Origin: Paenibacillus hexagrammi
Lineage (GTDB): Bacteria; Bacillota; Bacilli; Paenibacillales; NBRC-103111
Assembly (NCBI RefSeq): GCF_021513275.1
Contig: NZ_CP090978.1
Location: 5,561,247 to 5,625,246, forward strand
Direction: 5' to 3'
Length of the DNA: 64,000 bases
Both the position numbers and the translations under genes were made by a program. Shown here one piece after another: positions 36,487-44,838 of this stretch; positions within the stretch are counted from its first letter, which is position 1; each line of letters begins with the position of its first letter. The notes under the pieces were generated by a model. That model was given only the letters and a program-made list of their open reading frames with translations, was not told where the DNA came from and ran no database searches.

Positions 36487-36738
36487 ATGTCGAATGATAA
36501 AACCATGGATCCTATGAGTGGTGACACCGTAGAGACGGATGGTGTCTATGCGGATGAAGACGGCAAAGAAGTAACCCTGAAGCGCGGTGAAAAATTCCCG
36601 GCTGATCTGATTCTCGGCCGGACGACTTGGGAGATGAAAGGTTTCTCTATGGACGAGTCGGAAATTGATCATAATTTTAAAGAAAACACACCGATCCGCA
36701 AGCAAGTCAGCGACGGTCAATCCAAATTCGAGGGTTAG
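36487..36738 (+). CDS. small acidic protein of unknown function
   Basis: An 83-residue protein starting at ATG 36487 with AGGAGG 8 bp upstream. It contains VYADEDGKEVTLKRGEKFPA and LILGRTTWEMKGF. The G-x-Y...G-x-E-x-x-L-x-x-G-E-x-F-P layout resembles small YjzC-type proteins, though Cys residues are lacking. Monocistronic with its own terminator. Function unknown. Confidence 0.75.
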   Translation: MSNDKTMDPMSGDTVETDGVYADEDGKEVTLKRGEKFPADLILGRTTWEMKGFSMDESEIDHNFKENTPIRKQVSDGQSKFEG

Positions 36739-36748
36739 TGTCATGCAG

Positions 36749-36776
36749 AACCGAGTCCGATGTCCCCGGCTCGGTT
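36749..36776 (+). terminator. Rho-independent terminator
   Basis: AACCGAG and CTCGGTT pair (7 bp), with a T-run to 36779. Confidence 0.8.
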
Positions 36777-36831
36777 TTTCTCTTTCTATGCTATAATTTG
36801 CCTATATGGACTTTAGAATAGGAGAATACAT

Positions 36832-37473
36832 ATGTCAGGCAAACGAATAGCCATCGTAACAGGCGGATCGCTAGGGGACTGGGTTCTGAAGGAATTACAA
36901 CCGGACGACCTCTTGGTCGGCTCCGACAGGGGCGCTTTATTTCTAATCGAAAATGGGCTCCGGCCGCATATCTCACTCGGGGATTTCGACTCGGTCACTC
37001 TGGAGGATAAGGAAAAGATCCGCGCCTCCAGCACGCTCTTTATGGATTGCGATCCGGTGTACAAGGATTTGACCGACACGGAGATGGCCTTTGAATGGGC
37101 ACTGTCGCAGCAGCCCGGCAGCATTGTCCTTCTCGGTGCGTTAGGCACCCGGTTTGATCACTCTTTAGCCAATATCCACCTGCTTCGAAAAGCCGCCGAC
37201 TGCGGCACCCCGTGCCGCATTATCGATGCCTCTAACGAAATCCGGCTGATCCGAGAATCGACCGTACTGCAAAAAGGGCCGTATGCGCATGTCTCCCTAC
37301 TCCCTGTCAGCCTGGAAGTAACCGGCATCACCCTTCGCGGCTTCCAATATCCGCTTGAGCAGGCTACGCTGCAAATCGGCCAATCACTTGGAATTAGCAA
37401 TGTACTTCTCGAGGAGACCGGAGATATTCAAATCGAAGCTGGCTATTTGCTTGTGATTCAGAGCAAGGATTGA
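36832..37473 (+). CDS. thiN: thiamine pyrophosphokinase
   Basis: A 213-residue enzyme making thiamine diphosphate from thiamine and ATP. Family motifs seen: IVTGGSLGDW, LVGSDRGALFLIENG, ISLGDFDSV (metal-binding Asp), KDLTDTEMAFEWA and LGALGTRFDHSLANIHLL. The C-terminal beta domain (GITLRGFQYPLE, GISNVL) binds thiamine. It is alone here, whereas in many Bacillota it follows the ribosomal rsgA-rpe genes. No THI-box is visible upstream. Confidence 0.93.
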   Translation: MSGKRIAIVTGGSLGDWVLKELQPDDLLVGSDRGALFLIENGLRPHISLGDFDSVTLEDKEKIRASSTLFMDCDPVYKDLTDTEMAFEWALSQQPGSIVLLGALGTRFDHSLANIHLLRKAADCGTPCRIIDASNEIRLIRESTVLQKGPYAHVSLLPVSLEVTGITLRGFQYPLEQATLQIGQSLGISNVLLEETGDIQIEAGYLLVIQSKD

Positions 37474-37535
37474 TATCGCTTGGGGTTTCCTAGGACTCCG
37501 CACCTCAGAGCAAGCAGATGATCCACACGGCGGAC

Positions 37536-38132
37536 TCACTCCCCAACTTCATCAGCGAGCAGGGCGTCCACACGGCGGATCCACTCCCCGGCTTCATCAG
37601 CAAGCAGCGTCATCCAGCCCAGCTTGGCCGCTTCCCGCAGGTTCTTCTCTTGGTCATCGACGAAGAGAACCGGAGCACTTGTCTGGAGCTTGGAGGCTGC
37701 AGCCGCGTAAATGTCCGGATACGGCTTGCAGCAGCCGCTCTGGCTGGAGATGGTGATGCTGCTCAACAGTTCGTGAATAGGAGCTAATATCGGGCCAATC
37801 CATTCCTGTCGGTGATTGCTGAGAATATGAAGCTCCGCCCGCTCGCTCCATCCCTCAAGATGCTCCCAGGCCGGCAGCTTAAGCAGATGCTTCTGCACCA
37901 GGCCGTCCATCTGTGCCGTGTCAACCGCTGTGCACTGCTGCGAGATCCAGCTCCAGAACTGTTCCAGGGTCAGCTCGCCTGTCCACAGCATATGCTTCAA
38001 ATCCTGCTTATATCGCTCACGCAGCTCCGCATACGTTACATGGGAGCCCGCGGCCAGCTCCTCCCACATACCCGGTGTCAAATTCGTAATCAGCACACCT
38101 CCCATATCGAGTACCAATTGAAGCTTCGCCAT
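37536..38132 (-). CDS. HAD-superfamily hydrolase (YihX-like)
   Basis: About 198 residues from ATG 38132 (MAKLQLVLDMGGVLITNLTP). Motif I is LDMGGVL, the DxGxVL variant of YihX-type HAD phosphatases. The cap is small and helical. Motif II lies in LHILSNHR and motifs III/IV in CKPYPDIYAAAASKL, VLFVDDQEKNLREA. The C-terminus shows a 45-bp tandem duplication (LLADEAGEWIRRVDALLADE), whose second copy ends the protein because TGG has become TGA. Substrate unknown. Confidence 0.87.
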   Translation of the reverse strand: MAKLQLVLDMGGVLITNLTPGMWEELAAGSHVTYAELRERYKQDLKHMLWTGELTLEQFWSWISQQCTAVDTAQMDGLVQKHLLKLPAWEHLEGWSERAELHILSNHRQEWIGPILAPIHELLSSITISSQSGCCKPYPDIYAAAASKLQTSAPVLFVDDQEKNLREAAKLGWMTLLADEAGEWIRRVDALLADEVGE

Positions 38133-38300
38133 ATCGTGATTCACTCCCGCCCAAGGTTTATCTGATTTTGCTTTCACCATAGCATGAGGATATTTTCTTG
38201 CCAAGTAAAGGATTTACTTGCATTTATTTATGAAACGTATCGCTTATTCGGAATGGCATGTAGTATAATAATCCTACTAATGACTAAAGGTTGATGATCC

Positions 38301-38752
38301 ATGTCAGTCACAAATCAAAGGGAGCATTTCCGCATCAATCTGCAAATCCCTTAGCTGCGATGCTGAAAATCATTGGTATCCGAAACGAAGCGACCGAAAG
38401 CAACTATACCAAAATTGTGATTAAAGATATCAGCACCGGTGGAATCCGGATTCACACTCCTCTGCGGTTTCCGGTGAATATGAACCTGCTGCTCGAATTT
38501 ACGTTCCAGTTGTTTAGCCAGGACTTTAAAATTCTCGGCACCATTACCAGAAAGAACACGATCGGACCTTCCTTATTTGAATACGGCATCCAGTTCCATG
38601 TGGCCGATATTACGAAGGAGCATCTTCTCACCAGTTCGTTGACGCTGCTTAGCGCACGCTTAAGAAAAGCGAATTATCTGGCCAGCTGCAGCTTCTGTAC
38701 CGAAGATGACCTGGCAAGTATTTATAACCAAAGCGAAGCAAACCGCGCCTAA
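38301..38752 (+). CDS. PilZ-domain c-di-GMP receptor (frameshifted)
   Basis: From ATG 38301 the frame reads MSVTNQREHFRINLQIP, containing the RxxxR c-di-GMP motif (REHFR). It then stops unless one C is added to the run at 38348-38350. The continuing frame has LAAMLKIIG, the second PilZ motif DISTGGIRI, and VNMNLLLEFTF...FEYGIQFHVAD. About 150 residues in total. Either a one-base deletion error or a real loss of the RxxxR part. The HD-GYP phosphodiesterase at 46767 would act on the same messenger. Confidence 0.8.
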
Positions 38753-38756
38753 CGAC

Positions 38757-38800
38757 AAAAAGCAGCCGCTCTCTAGACATCCTAGAGGTGGCTGCTTTTT
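38757..38800. terminator. strong bidirectional terminator
   Basis: AAAAAGCAGCC...CTAG (38757-38776) pairs with CTAG...GGCTGCTTTTT (38782-38800). A-run and T-run flank the stem. It lies between the PilZ gene and convergent araD. Confidence 0.92.
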
Positions 38801-38852
38801 CGCTTCGTCGATCATACCGGGTCATGACAAGCACCGGCAGCTAAAGGGCTTA

Positions 38853-39542
38853 TTATTTTTGGCCGTAGTAAGCGTTGGCTCCGTGCTTTCTCAAGAAGTG
38901 ACGGTCGAGCAGAGTCTGATCCATTGGCTGGATGGAAGGATTCAATTGATAGGTATGGTAGGCGATCTTCGCGACCTCCTCCAGCACTACCGCATTGTGA
39001 ACGGCGTTGTGTGCGTCTTTTCCCCAGCTGAACGGCGCGTGGCAGTTAACCAAGACGCCTGGCACCATCATCGGGTCTTTGCCTTCAAACGTCTCAATAA
39101 TCACATTGCCGGTCTCCAGCTCGTAAGCTCCTTGAATCTCCGCCTCCGTCATGAGACGCGTGCAGGGAACCTCGCCGTAAAAATAATCCGCGTGCGTCGT
39201 GCCCAGTGCAGAGATACCGCGACCCGCCTGCGCCCAGCTGGTTGCCCATGGCGAATGCGTATGCACGATACCGCCGATGGACGGGAACGCCCGGTACAGC
39301 GCCAGATGGGTCGGCGTGTCGGATGAAGGCTTCATGGAGCCTTCGACCTTATTGCCTTCCAGGTCCACCACGACCAGGTCCTCTGCCTTCAGCTCCTCAT
39401 ACGGCACGCCGCTTGGCTTAATGACTACTAGACCTTGCTCACGATCGATTCCGCTGACGTTCCCCCAAGTAAACGTAACTAACCCATACTTCGGCAAATC
39501 AAGGTTAGCCTCTAGTACAGCTTGCTTCAAACTCTCCAGCAA
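38853..39542 (-). CDS. araD: L-ribulose-5-phosphate 4-epimerase
   Basis: About 229 residues. It interconverts L-ribulose 5-phosphate and D-xylulose 5-phosphate in arabinose catabolism. Motifs: [38 protein letters not shown] (metal-binding His pair), [15 protein letters not shown] (third His). The start is unclear: TTG 39542 ([19 protein letters not shown]) fits the family, but TTG 39563 and GTG 39554 are open. No araA or araB is adjacent. Two AraR-type operators lie upstream. Confidence 0.93.
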   Translation of the reverse strand: MLESLKQAVLEANLDLPKYGLVTFTWGNVSGIDREQGLVVIKPSGVPYEELKAEDLVVVDLEGNKVEGSMKPSSDTPTHLALYRAFPSIGGIVHTHSPWATSWAQAGRGISALGTTHADYFYGEVPCTRLMTEAEIQGAYELETGNVIIETFEGKDPMMVPGVLVNCHAPFSWGKDAHNAVHNAVVLEEVAKIAYHTYQLNPSIQPMDQTLLDRHFLRKHGANAYYGQK

Positions 39543-39590
39543 TCTCCTCAACACCCTTCGCAAGTAGTAAACCGCTTACCTCCATTATAT

Positions 39591-39606
39591 ACTTGTACGT
39601 ACATGT
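39591..39606. promoter_or_regulatory. AraR-type operator box 1 overlapping the araD promoter
   Basis: ACTTGTACGTACATGT has the TTGTACGTACA core of Bacillus AraR operators (perfect TGTACGTACA at 39594-39603). On the minus strand it sits between an ATGACA -35 and a TATAAT -10 box, so binding would block araD transcription when arabinose is absent. Confidence 0.8.
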
Positions 39607-39644
39607 TTGTCATTTGTGTTTTTATCCGCTCCTTTTTTGCACCA

Positions 39645-39660
39645 ACTTGTATGTACCTTA
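39645..39660. promoter_or_regulatory. AraR-type operator box 2
   Basis: ACTTGTATGTACCTTA matches the left arm and centre of box 1 with a degraded right arm. The centres of the two boxes are 54 bp apart, about five helical turns, which would allow cooperative binding. Confidence 0.65.
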
Positions 39661-39661
39661 C

Positions 39662-39694
39662 AAAAAAAAGAACCCTTCCGTATTCGGAAGAGTG
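39662..39694 (-). terminator. terminator of the cheY-like gene
   Basis: On the minus strand the hairpin CTTCCG-AATA-CGGAAG is followed by GGTTC and eight T residues. Confidence 0.75.
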
Positions 39695-39748
39695 TCAGGC
39701 TGTTGATAAAGCGGAAGTGGAGAGCTCCATAGTTTTCGGAGAACACTC

Positions 39749-40111
39749 CTATTTGCTTAGCACCTTGAGGATAGATTCGCTCACCCGTACCCGGTCAAAG
39801 GGCTTCACGATAAAATCCTTAGCTCCCGCTTGAATGGCATCCAAAACCATTTTTTGTTGACCCATGGCTGAGCACATGATGATTTTGGCCTTATCATTGA
39901 TTTGCATGATGGAACGTACCGCAGCGACTCCGTCCATATCCGGCATCGTGATGTCCATCGTCACCAGATCAGGGTGATACTGTTGGAAGTTCTTTACCGC
40001 TTCCTGTCCGTTCCCAGCTTCCGCCACAACCTCAAAGCCCATCTCGGTAATGATACCTTTCAGCATGGCTCTCATAAAAGCCGCATCGTCTACAATCATC
40101 ACTTTCGCCAT
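39749..40111 (-). CDS. cheY: CheY-type response regulator
   Basis: A 120-residue stand-alone receiver. It has the acidic pocket MIVDDAAFMRAML, phospho-Asp in LVTMDITMPDMDG, the Thr/Ser switch in IIMCSAMGQ and the conserved Lys in FIVKPFD. This is the flagellar CheY pattern of Bacillota. It is a lone gene, 16 kb from the CheA cluster, with a terminator. Confidence 0.93.
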   Translation of the reverse strand: MAKVMIVDDAAFMRAMLKGIITEMGFEVVAEAGNGQEAVKNFQQYHPDLVTMDITMPDMDGVAAVRSIMQINDKAKIIMCSAMGQQKMVLDAIQAGAKDFIVKPFDRVRVSESILKVLSK

Positions 40112-40289
40112 CGTACCGCACCGTACCTTCCTATATCCGTGAATTCCTTTATTCTTACTGCCTATCCTACACGAACTTTGTTAGATTAGTTTAAGGTTCC
40201 GTGATTGGGATTAACCTCCAGTTCAAAAAAGCCCCCAAAGCTTAGCATAACTGCTGCCTAAAGGAGCTTCATTCTTATATTTAGTTACG

Positions 40290-41009
40290 TTACCACTGCA
40301 TGGCATTGCCCTCATAGTCGACAAATCGGGCCTGCTCCGGCACATCCGAAGCATACATGGCGATCGTACGTAAAATCGAAACTGCCGATTGCTGCGGCGT
40401 TAAGGTCGCTTGCTCGTCCTTTGTACCCTGCATATAGGTCTGTACCCAACCTGGGTGGATCGCGATCACTTGTCCTCCGTCTTGTTTCAACTGGTTATGG
40501 ATGATCGCTGTTTGCATGTTAAGAGCAGCCTTGGACATACAGTAAGCAAACCAGCCTGTCCGCCAGCAAGTACCGACACTTCCGGCCTCGGAAGAAATGT
40601 TGACGATGAGCGGGAGGTTGCTTCTTTGAATCAGGTGAATCAATGCGTTAGATACTCTAAGCGCGCCGAGCGCATTCACATTGAACACCTGCTGCATATT
40701 CCCAAAATCAAGCTCATCCGTAACAGCGGCTTGAATATCGCCCAGGATGGCTGCATTGTTAATCAGCAAATCCAACCGCTCTGTTAGGCTGGCAATGTGC
40801 GCGGCACCAGCCTTCACACTGCCGTCATCCGCAACATTCATAGGGACCCGATGCAGATGCCCGGGATACTCCGCTGCAAGCAGCGGCAGTTCTTTGCCGT
40901 CTTCTATGATATAGCCTGCATACACCGTGTAGCCCTGCCGCAGCAGCTCGCGGGTGAGCTCCAGGCCCACGCCTCGGTCCGCTCCGGTCACACATGCTGT
41001 TCGGGTCAT
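40290..41009 (-). CDS. short-chain dehydrogenase/reductase
   Basis: A 239-residue SDR. Cofactor motif TGADRGVGLELT, LLINNAAILGD (NNAG-type), catalytic Ser in IVNISSEAG, Tyr/Lys in FAYCMSKAALN, and HPGWVQT. NAD(P)-dependent; substrate unknown. It is 25 bp downstream of the next gene and likely co-transcribed with it. Confidence 0.93.
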   Translation of the reverse strand: MTRTACVTGADRGVGLELTRELLRQGYTVYAGYIIEDGKELPLLAAEYPGHLHRVPMNVADDGSVKAGAAHIASLTERLDLLINNAAILGDIQAAVTDELDFGNMQQVFNVNALGALRVSNALIHLIQRSNLPLIVNISSEAGSVGTCWRTGWFAYCMSKAALNMQTAIIHNQLKQDGGQVIAIHPGWVQTYMQGTKDEQATLTPQQSAVSILRTIAMYASDVPEQARFVDYEGNAMQW

Positions 41010-41034
41010 CAGCAGCTCTCCTCTTCAGGTCAGA

Positions 41035-41483
41035 CTACCCCGTTTTCTTACCGGGGCCTACCAGCCTGACAGAATTATAATAACGGAGCCAATCCGTGAA
41101 ATGCTGCATTTTCAACAAATAATCCGCGGCAGCCCCATTCAAATACTCATATTTCTCCATCTTCAGTGCTTGATGTAAATCCCAGCTCTTCATATATAGA
41201 GTCTTCTCAAAGGCTTCTTCCGTCTGCGGCTTATGCAGATCCGTCCCCCGGAAATCTCCACCTCTTCGATGACGGCCCCCAGGTAATAAGGATGTACGTT
41301 CACCTGATGCCCCAAATCGATATAGGCCAGCCCCGTGTACTCATAAGGCAGCCAAATTAGGCTGGTCTTCATATCGGGCAGCTTCACGGTGTACGCCAGT
41401 CCCATATTTAAAGCTACCGGTTGGGGATAGTTATTAATTTTACCTGAGCGGATGTGCTCCCATATGTGTTCAACGAAGTTCAT
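41035..41483 (-). CDS. hypothetical protein (frameshifted)
   Basis: The open frame from ATG 41483 (MNFVEHIWEHIRSGKINNYP) breaks at the C5 run 41245-41249. Adding one base gives TDLHKPQTEEAFEKTLYMKS, then YEYLNGAAADYLLKMQHF and a stop at 41035, ~149 residues in all. No domain recognised. It precedes the SDR gene on the same strand. Confidence 0.65.
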
Positions 41484-41648
41484 GGTGTTCTTCCTTCCAT
41501 CAGGACGCTATATTTTCAAGCAGCGTACATACTTTCATATTGAGGATTGTGCCTGTTGTTGTCAAGATAAAACCTGCCCACCTAACACGAATGAAAATAT
41601 CCATTTCCTTACATAATAGTAAATATAGATAATTGGCGAGGAGCATAC

Positions 41649-42923
41649 TTGACCGTGACCGGAAATACGAGACCTAGACGGCAGCTGGCATCCGTCAGAA
41701 GATATGACATCATCTACCTGAATAAACAAAATCCTGTTACTGTTGCCTGGTGGTCTGCATCGTTTCCGGGTTTTGGGCACCTTCTTCTTTTTAAAAATAC
41801 AACAGGGGTTATCCTGACTTTATCCGAAGTCATCATTAATACCTTAGCTCATATCAATGAGGCCATGGTGTATACATTCTGCGGCAAGTTCGAGATGGCT
41901 ACTCAGGCCATTCGGCCCCTATGGATGTACGGATATTTAATCATTTATTTTTTTGCTATTTGGGATAGCTACAGATGCTGTGTAGAAGCCAACAAGCTCT
42001 ATGATCTAGCCGAGAGGGAGCAGGTCAAGCTTTCCCCTCTGTTGATGAAATCAACCGGCATTCAAAATTTGGAGAAGAAGCGCCCTTTGACCGCCGCTTT
42101 ATGCTCGCTCGCTTTTCCGGGTCTCGGTCAAATCTACAATCAGCACATCTGGCTTGGCATTTACGGGTTAATCTGGTGGTGGATCTACATTAGCTTCTCC
42201 CACAGCTATGAAGGCTTCCTTGCCATGCTGAATGGGCATAATGATGAGGTATCCGCCATCCTGCAGCCCCAGTGGCTGATGTTCATGCCTTCCGTTATTG
42301 GAGGTGCTATTTATCATTCATTTTATAGCGCGCGCGCGCAAAATCGCTTGTTTCGTTTGGAGCAGCGTTCATTCCTAAGTAAGAATTATTACTCTGTCGC
42401 ATATAGCGTACAGCAAACAGTTCAAGGAGGGGACTCTTCGTTGTGGATTGTAGGCACTTTTGAACATTCAACCGAATTAGAGCAGGCCCTCTCCCTATTG
42501 GAGCATAAAGGAATTGAACGCTCTCGCATTGTTCCTATCCTGATGAACAGCAGCAAAGAGAACGGATCTGTAACCAGCGGGCCCCCATCGGACAGGACCA
42601 TGAAAGCCGTGGAGCTTGGCATGGCGCTTGCCACCGCTTGCGGAGTTATCGGCATCAGCAGAGGCTTCATTCTGGAATGGGGGCCGATCATATGGGGAAT
42701 CATCAGCGCCGTATGCGGCTTCCTCGTCGGCTTCAGCCTCTTCCTCCTGTTTACACCGCGTTCCGGCCATTCATTAGGAAAACTGCCGAAGCGGATGCCG
42801 GAGGTTACGCTTATGATTCAGTGCCGTCAAGAAGAGGCAAGCTCCATTCAAGATATCCTGTGGCTCCACAAAGCGATTAGCGTCGGAGTGACCCCTACCT
42901 CTCAGATCCAGCATTCTAGCTAA
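41649..42923 (+). CDS. multi-span membrane protein with two TM2-like units
   Basis: A 424-residue protein starting at TTG 41649 (GAGGAG 5 bp upstream). Two segments carry the small-membrane TM2-type signature (WSASFPGFGHLLLFK and CSLAFPGLGQIYNQHIWLG), each followed by hydrophobic helices. Near residue 260 a soluble ferredoxin-like region starts (LWIVGTFEHSTELEQALSLL, GIERSRIVPILM). Then a Gly-rich pair of helices (ATACGVIGISRGF, IISAVCGFLVGFSLFLLF) and a C-terminal tail follow. Function unknown. Confidence 0.8.
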   Translation: MTVTGNTRPRRQLASVRRYDIIYLNKQNPVTVAWWSASFPGFGHLLLFKNTTGVILTLSEVIINTLAHINEAMVYTFCGKFEMATQAIRPLWMYGYLIIYFFAIWDSYRCCVEANKLYDLAEREQVKLSPLLMKSTGIQNLEKKRPLTAALCSLAFPGLGQIYNQHIWLGIYGLIWWWIYISFSHSYEGFLAMLNGHNDEVSAILQPQWLMFMPSVIGGAIYHSFYSARAQNRLFRLEQRSFLSKNYYSVAYSVQQTVQGGDSSLWIVGTFEHSTELEQALSLLEHKGIERSRIVPILMNSSKENGSVTSGPPSDRTMKAVELGMALATACGVIGISRGFILEWGPIIWGIISAVCGFLVGFSLFLLFTPRSGHSLGKLPKRMPEVTLMIQCRQEEASSIQDILWLHKAISVGVTPTSQIQHSS

Positions 42924-42930
42924 AGCTGCA

Positions 42931-42946
42931 GCCCCGGTACCGGGGC
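42931..42946. repeat. GC-rich palindrome
   Basis: GCCCCGGTACCGGGGC is a perfect 16-bp palindrome just after the membrane-protein gene. A further GGGGCTTTT occurs ~45 bp later, so a larger terminator structure is possible. Confidence 0.45.
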
Positions 42947-43196
42947 CCCCTCCCGCCAAAGCCTTGAGCTGCAGGAGCATGCGCGGGGCTTTTGTACCTG
43001 CTAGAGCGTCTGGTTCATGGGAAGTCTTGTGCCTGCCTGCACACTTGCCTTTATCAGCCTTACTCCAAATGGTTCTGGGTCCTGCGCAAACTTTCCTCCC
43101 CATTTAGATTTACAAATATCCCCAAGTCAGCCGCCAAATCCAGCCTTCAGCGACTTAAACCTTCCGTTTTCTTCGAAGTGTATAACGGAGCTTCAA

Positions 43197-44063
43197 TTAT
43201 CGCCCGCCAGTCGGCAGCTTATCGGGATTCCTGACAAAAAATAGCTGTCGGATGCAGCCCTGCCTATCAGCCTCCCATTGAATGGCGGTTATGACCGCGC
43301 CGCGCTCCCGTACCAAGATCGCATGCTGGCCGTTCATATTCACAATACGGTATGTTCGATCGGGAGAAGCCTTCGCGCCAATTCCAATCAGGAATTTCAC
43401 GACACGCTCGCGCCCCTGAATCGGATTAATCGCCGCAATCACTTTGCCCCCTCCGTCGGAGTACAACACGACATCCTCTGTCAACGACCTGATTAGCAGT
43501 TCCATATTCCCGGTGCTTGATGCATGCATAAACCGCTCCGCCAACTCACTGTTTGTGCTATCCCCTGCCCACACGTGAGGTGCCGCATCCAGCTGCTGTT
43601 TCTTCTTCAACCGGCTGATAATCTGACGACAGCTCGCTTCCGACTTTCCTACTAGATCAGCAAGATCTGTGTAGTCGTAATCAAATGCTTCCCGTAAAAT
43701 AAAAAGGGCGCGCTCCACAGGTGTGAGCTTTTCCAAGTAGACGAGAAACGCATAAGACAGCGTCTCGTTTCGTTCGACGGTTAACAATGGGTCGTCCTCG
43801 CTCAGGATGAGCGGTTCAGGCAGCCAATTCCCTACATAGAGCTCTCTTCGCTTTCGGGCGGATTTCAAATAGTCGATACAGCGATTCGTTACCATTTTGC
43901 ATAAATACGCTTTGATATTGCTGACATGGCCTGCATCCAGCTCCTGTGCGCCAAGGAATGTATCCTGCACCATATCCTCCGCATCCGCAGCAGAGCCGGT
44001 CATCCGATATGCGATGGCGAATAGCAAGGGCTTATATTTATCGTAGAGGTTTTCTATATTCAT
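43197..44063 (-). CDS. ECF41-type sigma factor with SnoaL-like C-terminal domain
   Basis: A 288-residue sigma factor. Region 2 (YKPLLFAIAYRMTGSAADAE, DMVQDTFLGAQ), region 4 (LTPVERALFILREAFDYDYT, VGKSEASCRQIISRLKKK) and a ~120-residue C-terminal NTF2/SnoaL-like domain (AERFMHASSTGNMELLIRSL, LTEDVVLYSDGGGK) define the ECF41 group, whose extension controls activity without a separate anti-sigma factor. Its own upstream region has the exact ECF41 promoter pattern at 44175-44201. Confidence 0.92.
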   Translation of the reverse strand: MNIENLYDKYKPLLFAIAYRMTGSAADAEDMVQDTFLGAQELDAGHVSNIKAYLCKMVTNRCIDYLKSARKRRELYVGNWLPEPLILSEDDPLLTVERNETLSYAFLVYLEKLTPVERALFILREAFDYDYTDLADLVGKSEASCRQIISRLKKKQQLDAAPHVWAGDSTNSELAERFMHASSTGNMELLIRSLTEDVVLYSDGGGKVIAAINPIQGRERVVKFLIGIGAKASPDRTYRIVNMNGQHAILVRERGAVITAIQWEADRQGCIRQLFFVRNPDKLPTGGR

Positions 44064-44174
44064 AAAGGCAGTTCTCCTTTACATCAGGCAATCTGAGCGC
44101 TTCCTTCCAGGAAGGCGCTGCTTCTTCACACATACAGTTTACGGCATATAGACGACAAATAGCGCACTTCATGA

Positions 44175-44201
44175 GACGAACAAGAAAGACAATATGTGAC
44201 A
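44175..44201 (-). promoter_or_regulatory. ECF41-type promoter
   Basis: On the minus strand TGTCACA (44195-44201) is followed by 16 bp and CGTC (44175-44178). This is the reported ECF41 consensus (TGTCACA-N16-CGTC), located 112 bp upstream of the ECF41 gene. Confidence 0.8.
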
Positions 44202-44218
44202 GCCTTTTTTTCTTATTT

Positions 44219-44248
44219 TGCAAACTTTTTAGAGAGATGCGACGTCTA
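44219..44248 (+). promoter_or_regulatory. ECF-type promoter of the sigma/anti-sigma pair
   Basis: TGCAAAC (44219-44225), 17 bp, CGTCTA (44243-44248). The AAC/CGTC core and spacing are typical of ECF sigma promoters, so autoregulation by the following gene is likely. Confidence 0.65.
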
Positions 44249-44271
44249 ATTACATTAGGAGAGGTGAGAGA

Positions 44272-44838
44272 ATGGAAACGACCGGTGTCCATGTATTTGA
44301 ATATTTAAAGTATGTATCTGAAACAACCGATCAGAAGGCGATCCTTCGCAATATAATGGAGGCTTATGGCAACGATGTGTGGAATTATGCGTTCAGCATT
44401 TGCCGGAACACGGACCTGGCTGACGACATTACGCAGGATGCCTTTCTTAAAGTATACCGCAATCTGACCACGTTCCGCGGAGAAGCATCCGTCAAAACGT
44501 GGCTGTTAACCATAACCCGCAACACCGCTTACGATTATTTGCGCAAAGCATTCTGGCGTAAAGTGACCTTAGTCGGCTTTATCCACTCTGCCGGCACCCA
44601 TCATTCCGCTGAAACGGAAGCGATGGAGAAGCTTTATGCAAGCGATATATGGAAAAAAGTAATCTCCCTCCCTCCGAAATACAGGGAGATCTTGATTTTG
44701 CACGCCCATTACCAGCTTTCGATGAAAGAAATCGCAGCTGTACTGAACATCTCTGAAGGCACCGTCAAATCGAGGCTGCATCATGCCAGATTGAAGGTGA
44801 TCCAGTTGAAGGAGCGTGAAGCCCGTGAACACTCCTGA
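44272..44838 (+). CDS. ECF sigma factor (SigX/SigW type)
   Basis: A 188-residue sigma-70 family protein. Region 2: YGNDVWNYAFSICRNTDLAD, DITQDAFLKVYRNLTTFRG, WLLTITRNTAYDYLR. Region 4: LPPKYREILILHAHYQLSMK, ISEGTVKSRLHHARLK. It overlaps the following membrane-protein gene by 14 bp. ATG with AGGAGAGGTG ribosome site. Confidence 0.93.
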   Translation: METTGVHVFEYLKYVSETTDQKAILRNIMEAYGNDVWNYAFSICRNTDLADDITQDAFLKVYRNLTTFRGEASVKTWLLTITRNTAYDYLRKAFWRKVTLVGFIHSAGTHHSAETEAMEKLYASDIWKKVISLPPKYREILILHAHYQLSMKEIAAVLNISEGTVKSRLHHARLKVIQLKEREAREHS

